Assembly (NCBI GenBank): GCA_963977135.1
Contig: CAXBNN010000007.1
Coordinates: 1 to 64,000 of the forward strand
DNA from: UBA2040 sp963977135
GTDB taxonomy: Bacteria > Bacteroidota > Bacteroidia > Flavobacteriales_D > Crocinitomicaceae
Length of the DNA stretch: 64,000 nt
Direction: 5' to 3'
Both the position numbers and the translations under genes were made by a program. This document shows, one piece after another, positions 60,401-64,000 of this stretch (the first letter of the stretch is position 1; the number at the start of each line of letters is the position of its first letter). Below the pieces are notes generated by a model. It was not told the DNA's origin, did no database searches, and saw only the letters and a program-made list of their open reading frames with translations.

Positions 60401-63400
60401 CTTGGACGAATGTTTCCAACGGAGGTGCATCACCAGTTTTTGCAGGAGCAACAACAGCCTCGCTTTCTTTAAGTAATGTGCCTGCAACTAGCAATGGACA
60501 TAGATTTAGAGTTTTAATTACGAGTCCTACTTATGTTTGTACGAACTTAACTTCAGGTTCTTCAATATTGAATGTTGCGGCAAGTGCAGATCTATCTATT
60601 ACAAAAACAATAACGAGTTCGCCAGTAGTAATTGGAGGAACGGTTACCTATAATATTACAGTAACAAATAACGGCCCAAGTACTTCAACAGGATTCTCAG
60701 TTGTGGACAATTTACCTGCTGGATTAACTTACAATTCACATACTGCTCCAGTTAACGGTACGTTCAACTCTGGAACAATGACTTGGACGTCAACTTCAAC
60801 AGTATTGACTTCCGGTCAAAGTTCTTCGTTAACTATTGTCTGCAACGTACTAGCAAATGGAGGACCATATACAAATCAAGCGGTAGTAACTGGAAATATT
60901 TCGGACCCATCATTAGGAAACAATACGGTAAATACACCATTAGTTCCAACTTCATCGGCAGATGTTAGTGTTGTGAAAACAGCATCGAATATGGCACCGC
61001 AAGTTGGAACCAACGTTACATTTACTATCGTTGCTTCAAATGTAGGACCAAGTCCTGCAACCGCGGTAAATATTACGGATAATTTACCTGCAGGTTATTC
61101 ATTCGCTCCTGCAACAGTTCCTCCAGGTACTTCATATAGTGCAGGTGTTTGGACGATTCCAACATTAGGTGTTGGTGCAGGGAATAACTTGACTATGACA
61201 ATAGTTGGTACTGTATTGCCAAATCAGGCACCAAGTGCTTATGCTAATACAGCATCAATAACATCTTCTAGCACGCCGGATCCAAATTCAGGAAACAATA
61301 CCTCAACAGTTATTCCAGTGCCAGTTGCTGTCGCAGACTTACAAATGACTAAAACTATTTCGCCAGCTAATCCTGCTGTTGGAAGCACTGTAACATTTAC
61401 TTTGAAAGTTAAAAACAACGGATTAAGTAATGCTACAGGTGTTCAAGTTGTAGACAATATCGCTGCAGCAAGTGGATTTAGTTTTGGAACTTTAACTCCA
61501 CCAGTTGGAACTACCTGGAATTCTGGAACAAATACGTGGGCTATAGGGAATTTGAATTCTGGAGACAGTATTTTATGGTCGTTCACCGCAACAGTAAATG
61601 CGTCGGGTAACTATACTAACACTGCAACAGTTTCTGGAAGTCAATTGGACAATAATCCTGCGAACAACACTTCATCTGCTTCGGCGGGAGCTGTTCCTCA
61701 AGCTGATTTGGAAATTACGAAAACAGCAAATACTGCTACACCGTTAGTTGGTGGTCAAATCACATTTACATTGACTGCGAAGAATAACGGTCCAAGTACA
61801 GCAGCGTCAGTAAATGTATTTGATAATTTACCGGCTGGTTATTCAAATCCAGTCTCTGTGCCTGCAGGTGCATTTGTCGGAAATACCTGGGCAGTTGGAA
61901 ACTTAGCTTCTGGCGCATCTACAAGCATCACTGTTACAGCTACAGTTTTAGCAACAGGTCCTTATAACAATACTGCAACAATATCTTCATCAGTTACATC
62001 AGATCCGAATTCTACTAATAATTCAAGCACGTTTAATGTAACGCCAATTCCAGTTTCCGATTTATCTGTCGTAAAAACGGTTAGTAGTGCTTCTCCAGCT
62101 GTTGGCTCAAATGTAACATTTACTATTACTGTTACAAATAATGGACCTAGTCCGGCAACGATTGTACAAGTTATAGATACTTTAAGAAGTGGTTATACTT
62201 ATGTTGGATTCACTGCTCCAGCTGGTCAAATTTATAATATTACTGGACCAAATATTTGGAAATTTACAGGTACACCAGTTACAATTGCGAGTGGTTCATC
62301 TGCGGTTTATACAATTATAGCTAATGTAAAACCTTCGGGAATTTACACGAATTGTGCTAATGTATCAGCAACTGAATTAGATCAAAATTTGGCAAACAAC
62401 AGATCATGCGCCGCTGCAATAACTCCTGTTCCTCAAACGGATAGAAGCATTCTAAAAACAGCGAGTAATTTAACGCCAAATGTTGGTTCAAATGTGACTT
62501 TTACATTAACAGCTAGTAATGCGGGACCTAGTAATGCAACTGGGGTTGTGGTAACTGATGTTATTCCTTCTGGATATACTTTCATCGGCACAATACCTGC
62601 AGGAATTGGTTCTTATAACTCTGGAAATAATACTTATACTTGGTCTATTGGCACCATGAATAGCGGAGCGGCAGCGCAATCGGTTCAGCTATTAGTTAGC
62701 GTAAATTCATCAGGAGCGTATCAAAATTGTGCTCAAATTTCAGGTATTCAAAGTGACCCGAATGCATCAAATGATTTGTCGTGTGCAACGCCTGTACCGG
62801 TTCCTCAAGCGAACATTAGTATAGTAAAAGAGGCGGTTCCAACCACCGGAAACGTTGGAAGTCCAGTTAGTTTTGTTATTACAGTAACGAATAATGGGCC
62901 GAGTGCAGCATCAAATGTTGTTGTAAAAGATAGTTTGCCTGCTGGTTACACATTTGTATCAGCAGTTCCTGCAACTTATAACCAAACAACTCATGAATGG
63001 CCTGTAATAGCGAATTTGGCAAATGGTTCTGTAATTAATTATATTATAAATGCTGTAATTGCTCCTAACGGAACTCCAACAACTTATACGAATACAGCAA
63101 CCGCTTTATCTCCAACAGTTGATCCTGTATTGACGAATAATAGCGATACCGCACGAGTAAATGTTACGCAAGTAGCAAATTTGGCAATAGCCAAATCATA
63201 TTCGCCAGCCAATCCAACTGTTGGGTCACAAATTGTATTTACGATTACGGCTTCTAATTTAGGATTAAGTAATGCAACAGGGGTAATAGTTAATGACCCG
63301 CTTCCTGCTGGATATTCTCTAGATTCAATTACTACATCCCAAGGAATTTATACTTCTCCTAACTGGAATGTTGGTAATATTTTAGCAGGTAGTTCGGCTT

Positions 63401-64000
63401 CAATGCAAGTTTATGCAATAGTTCAGCCAACAGGCAGTTTAACTAATACAGCGATTATTTCTGGTGACCAACCCGATCCGAATTCATCAAATAATACCGT
63501 AACTGTTACACCAAGTTTGACAAATGTTCCACCAGTTGCTAACAATGATACGACAACGACATTAGAAGACAATGCTGTTTCAATTAATGTTGTGAATCCT
63601 ATTCCATCAAGTGCCAGTACAGATACTGATATAGATGGAACTGTGAATCCAGCAACGGTTGATTTACAGCCGGGTGGTGCAATTAATAATAATGGTGTAA
63701 GTGCAGGTGGAAACTGGACAGTTACTCCTGGAGGACTAGTAACCTATACGCCGAATGCTAATTTCAATGGTTTAGATTCTATTTCATACACGGTTAATGA
63801 TGACGACGGAGCAGTTTCTAATATTGCTTGGGTTTTTGTTAATGTTATTCCTGTTAATGATGCTCCAATTGCTAATAATGACCCTTACATTATTAACGAA
63901 GATTCAACTTTAGTTGTAAATATTACCACGAATGACGATGATATTGATGGAACAATTAATACAGCAACTGTCGATTTAAATCCTAGTTTACCGGGAATTC
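57493..64000 (+). CDS. Giant surface protein with TSP3, Ig-like, DUF11 and cadherin-like repeats (3' end outside window)
   Basis: The frame is open from the ATG at 57493 to the right edge, at least 2169 residues, with no stop. Signal peptide: MNLFKTTFRRKAVVAAFLSLF to about residue 33. Residues about 34-515 form a beta-rich domain I do not recognise. Acidic TSP3-like calcium-binding repeats follow (about 520-880, DNDDDGISDNLDIDDDNDG pattern), then an Ig-like domain (about 935-1030, YQWQISTNGGTSW), eight DUF11 repeats of about 124 residues (1032-2010), and cadherin-like repeats (from about 2012, NDTTTTLEDNAVSINV). The C-terminus is unseen but a T9SS type-B sorting domain is expected, as on the similar protein at the left edge. 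It is a likely adhesin or gliding/biofilm filament. It shares its upstream region with the dcw operon promoter. Confidence 0.93.
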   Translation, partial: MNLFKTTFRRKAVVAAFLSLFIINNVLADGTRQVSPTNSVNGTALLSAPDVNIGPFRNASDEKRLRFTIVNNATENLYFGFQPRTYENSLTTLKNNVYFRIFNAAGTQVQGPTLIPVAAGTGFIANYTQAFAGPNIGGATPTGYTPFLFDPTANGDFYIELYSSNNGGVTADVTSAGRVTFPFFDLTVSTTSSVQSIGRLWSKEWGLAACNLTSGNFQNDWNSSFTGKFIAYSPDQFKLQVNFTSGFRPLGFEVAMNYEGVGNSGVWTNDRKSVNANVTVPDIVNGYKVFLTEPDIVAFPNGTIANPAITKKIFGCQGGYYIPYYLDQPGDFALLLDLNGTAGFQPGTSDIVLEAFNQSIGSNVFFWNGLDGLGNPVPSNFVAQVTTYSFQGRTNIPMFDAELNIGGISVTSVYPNPNSNRQIFWDDSSITPFGTCLTQEENETTGGIVRSGLFGGVFGPTHAWNGSNPNLTVPASAGGQGSATNGALCDDYGNNRVINSWFYASDIASNTLSLKLPSCDNDDDGISDNLDIDDDNDGIYDVVEYVGLPNPWADADLDGIPNFLDPSATGFVDTNFDGVDDRYDFDLDGVINQFDQDTDNDGIPDNIEAQTTLGYVAPTGTINAQGVYPSYFALGGLVPVNTDGTDNPDYKDLNSDNEGGNDTAEAGITLIGLDTDGDGLDNATDATPTTGYADVNGIYDNTQFDNFPDVDADVLAGGDVDWRDAIFNDHDNDGVPDLVDLDDDNDGILDTVENGGLADPLADADGDGILNYLDPTFPGRIDANGDGVDDRYDFDLDGIINEFDLDSDNDGIFDVIEAGGVDSDLNGTANDDDNNVNNTATNGIPTSAGAGTTPLDFGNNGTPNYLNLDSDEDGCFDVREAGFVDQNNDGKLGTNPTIVNADGRVTGTTATNGYTGTNANVTTAGIAGSITTQPAPTTNIATGSSGNISVVAAGSGLVYQWQISTNGGTSWTNVSNGGASPVFAGATTASLSLSNVPATSNGHRFRVLITSPTYVCTNLTSGSSILNVAASADLSITKTITSSPVVIGGTVTYNITVTNNGPSTSTGFSVVDNLPAGLTYNSHTAPVNGTFNSGTMTWTSTSTVLTSGQSSSLTIVCNVLANGGPYTNQAVVTGNISDPSLGNNTVNTPLVPTSSADVSVVKTASNMAPQVGTNVTFTIVASNVGPSPATAVNITDNLPAGYSFAPATVPPGTSYSAGVWTIPTLGVGAGNNLTMTIVGTVLPNQAPSAYANTASITSSSTPDPNSGNNTSTVIPVPVAVADLQMTKTISPANPAVGSTVTFTLKVKNNGLSNATGVQVVDNIAAASGFSFGTLTPPVGTTWNSGTNTWAIGNLNSGDSILWSFTATVNASGNYTNTATVSGSQLDNNPANNTSSASAGAVPQADLEITKTANTATPLVGGQITFTLTAKNNGPSTAASVNVFDNLPAGYSNPVSVPAGAFVGNTWAVGNLASGASTSITVTATVLATGPYNNTATISSSVTSDPNSTNNSSTFNVTPIPVSDLSVVKTVSSASPAVGSNVTFTITVTNNGPSPATIVQVIDTLRSGYTYVGFTAPAGQIYNITGPNIWKFTGTPVTIASGSSAVYTIIANVKPSGIYTNCANVSATELDQNLANNRSCAAAITPVPQTDRSILKTASNLTPNVGSNVTFTLTASNAGPSNATGVVVTDVIPSGYTFIGTIPAGIGSYNSGNNTYTWSIGTMNSGAAAQSVQLLVSVNSSGAYQNCAQISGIQSDPNASNDLSCATPVPVPQANISIVKEAVPTTGNVGSPVSFVITVTNNGPSAASNVVVKDSLPAGYTFVSAVPATYNQTTHEWPVIANLANGSVINYIINAVIAPNGTPTTYTNTATALSPTVDPVLTNNSDTARVNVTQVANLAIAKSYSPANPTVGSQIVFTITASNLGLSNATGVIVNDPLPAGYSLDSITTSQGIYTSPNWNVGNILAGSSASMQVYAIVQPTGSLTNTAIISGDQPDPNSSNNTVTVTPSLTNVPPVANNDTTTTLEDNAVSINVVNPIPSSASTDTDIDGTVNPATVDLQPGGAINNNGVSAGGNWTVTPGGLVTYTPNANFNGLDSISYTVNDDDGAVSNIAWVFVNVIPVNDAPIANNDPYIINEDSTLVVNITTNDDDIDGTINTATVDLNPSLPGI
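59050..60130 (+). repeat. TSP3-like calcium-binding repeat region
   Basis: Repeated Asp-rich loops (DxDNDGxxDxxE pattern) coded as gataatgatggtat-like units, in the giant surface protein. It is coding sequence, not a CRISPR or satellite. Confidence 0.85.
60586..63525 (+). repeat. Eight DUF11 repeats
   Basis: Repeat starts (ADLSITK-like) are at about 60586, 60958, 61333, 61702, 62056, 62437, 62809 and 63175, 354-381 bases apart. Each holds VGSxVTFTITVTNNGPS and a late NNSS motif typical of the DUF11 beta-sandwich, which often builds long extracellular stalks. Confidence 0.88.

Overview
The window looks like a chromosomal segment of a flavobacterium-like member of the Bacteroidota, plausibly near Fluviicola/Crocinitomicaceae (this genus-level guess is weak). 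The evidence is an AT-rich composition, exact TAnnTTTG promoter -7 elements in front of many genes with few Shine-Dalgarno sites, type IX secretion (T9SS) sorting domains of both types A and B, PorP/SprF and PorE-like proteins, an FtsZ ending in the Bacteroidota-type tail, and a Bacteroidota-style division and cell wall (dcw) cluster with GatB/YqeY behind ftsZ. No tRNA, rRNA, CRISPR array, insertion sequence or phage gene was seen.

Layout. 1-5619 (+): the 3' end of a giant repeat-bearing type-B T9SS cargo, then PorP/SprF and a PorE-like OmpA protein, a likely cargo-plus-secretion-partner set. 5690-9235 (-): alpha/beta hydrolase, cold-shock protein, DUF5655-like protein and lysS. 9578-10999 (+): a type-A T9SS cargo gene broken by one in-frame TAA. 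11068-13213 (-): an M24 peptidase and a secreted T9SS-sorted esterase. 13328-21198 (+): a SWIM/SNF2 helicase, HemJ-like protein, GT39-type glycosyltransferase, enoyl-CoA hydratase and flippase. 21304-26589 (+): dut, a sugar-nucleotidyltransferase, TPR lipoprotein, DUF4292 lipoprotein and an EnvC-like factor, very tightly packed. 26590-28464 (-): rRNA methyltransferase-like, TPR membrane protein and RidA. 28582-35519 (+): three exported proteins of unknown function (two look like distant paralogs), PGI/PMI, lipB and a serine hydrolase. 35565-40044 (-): M48 lipoprotein, PAP2-like protein, rpoN and asnS. 40146-40556 (+): a small membrane protein.

40650-56844 (-) is one long operon transcribed right to left: mraZ, rsmH, ftsL, ftsI, murE, mraY, murD, an unrecognised 160-codon gene, ftsW, murG, murC, ftsQ, ftsA, ftsZ and yqeY-like. 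Neighbours overlap or nearly touch, and several genes start with TTG or GTG. Together they make lipid-linked peptidoglycan precursor (MurC-G, MraY), polymerise and crosslink it at the septum (FtsW/FtsI) and build the Z-ring (FtsZ/A/Q/L). A 648-base divergent spacer upstream of mraZ carries two inverted copies of a 14-bp GTGG repeat motif, which I read as the MraZ operator. Beyond it, a giant surface protein (57493 to past the right edge) has TSP3-like calcium-binding repeats, an Ig-like domain, eight DUF11 repeats and cadherin-like repeats.

The points most worth a second look are the MraZ-type operator shared with a giant adhesin promoter region, the 160-codon gene inside the dcw operon whose tail resembles a MurD C-terminus, the in-frame TAG-TTG junction between ftsL and ftsI, the nonsense-interrupted T9SS cargo gene, and the paired unknown exported proteins at 29296-32544.
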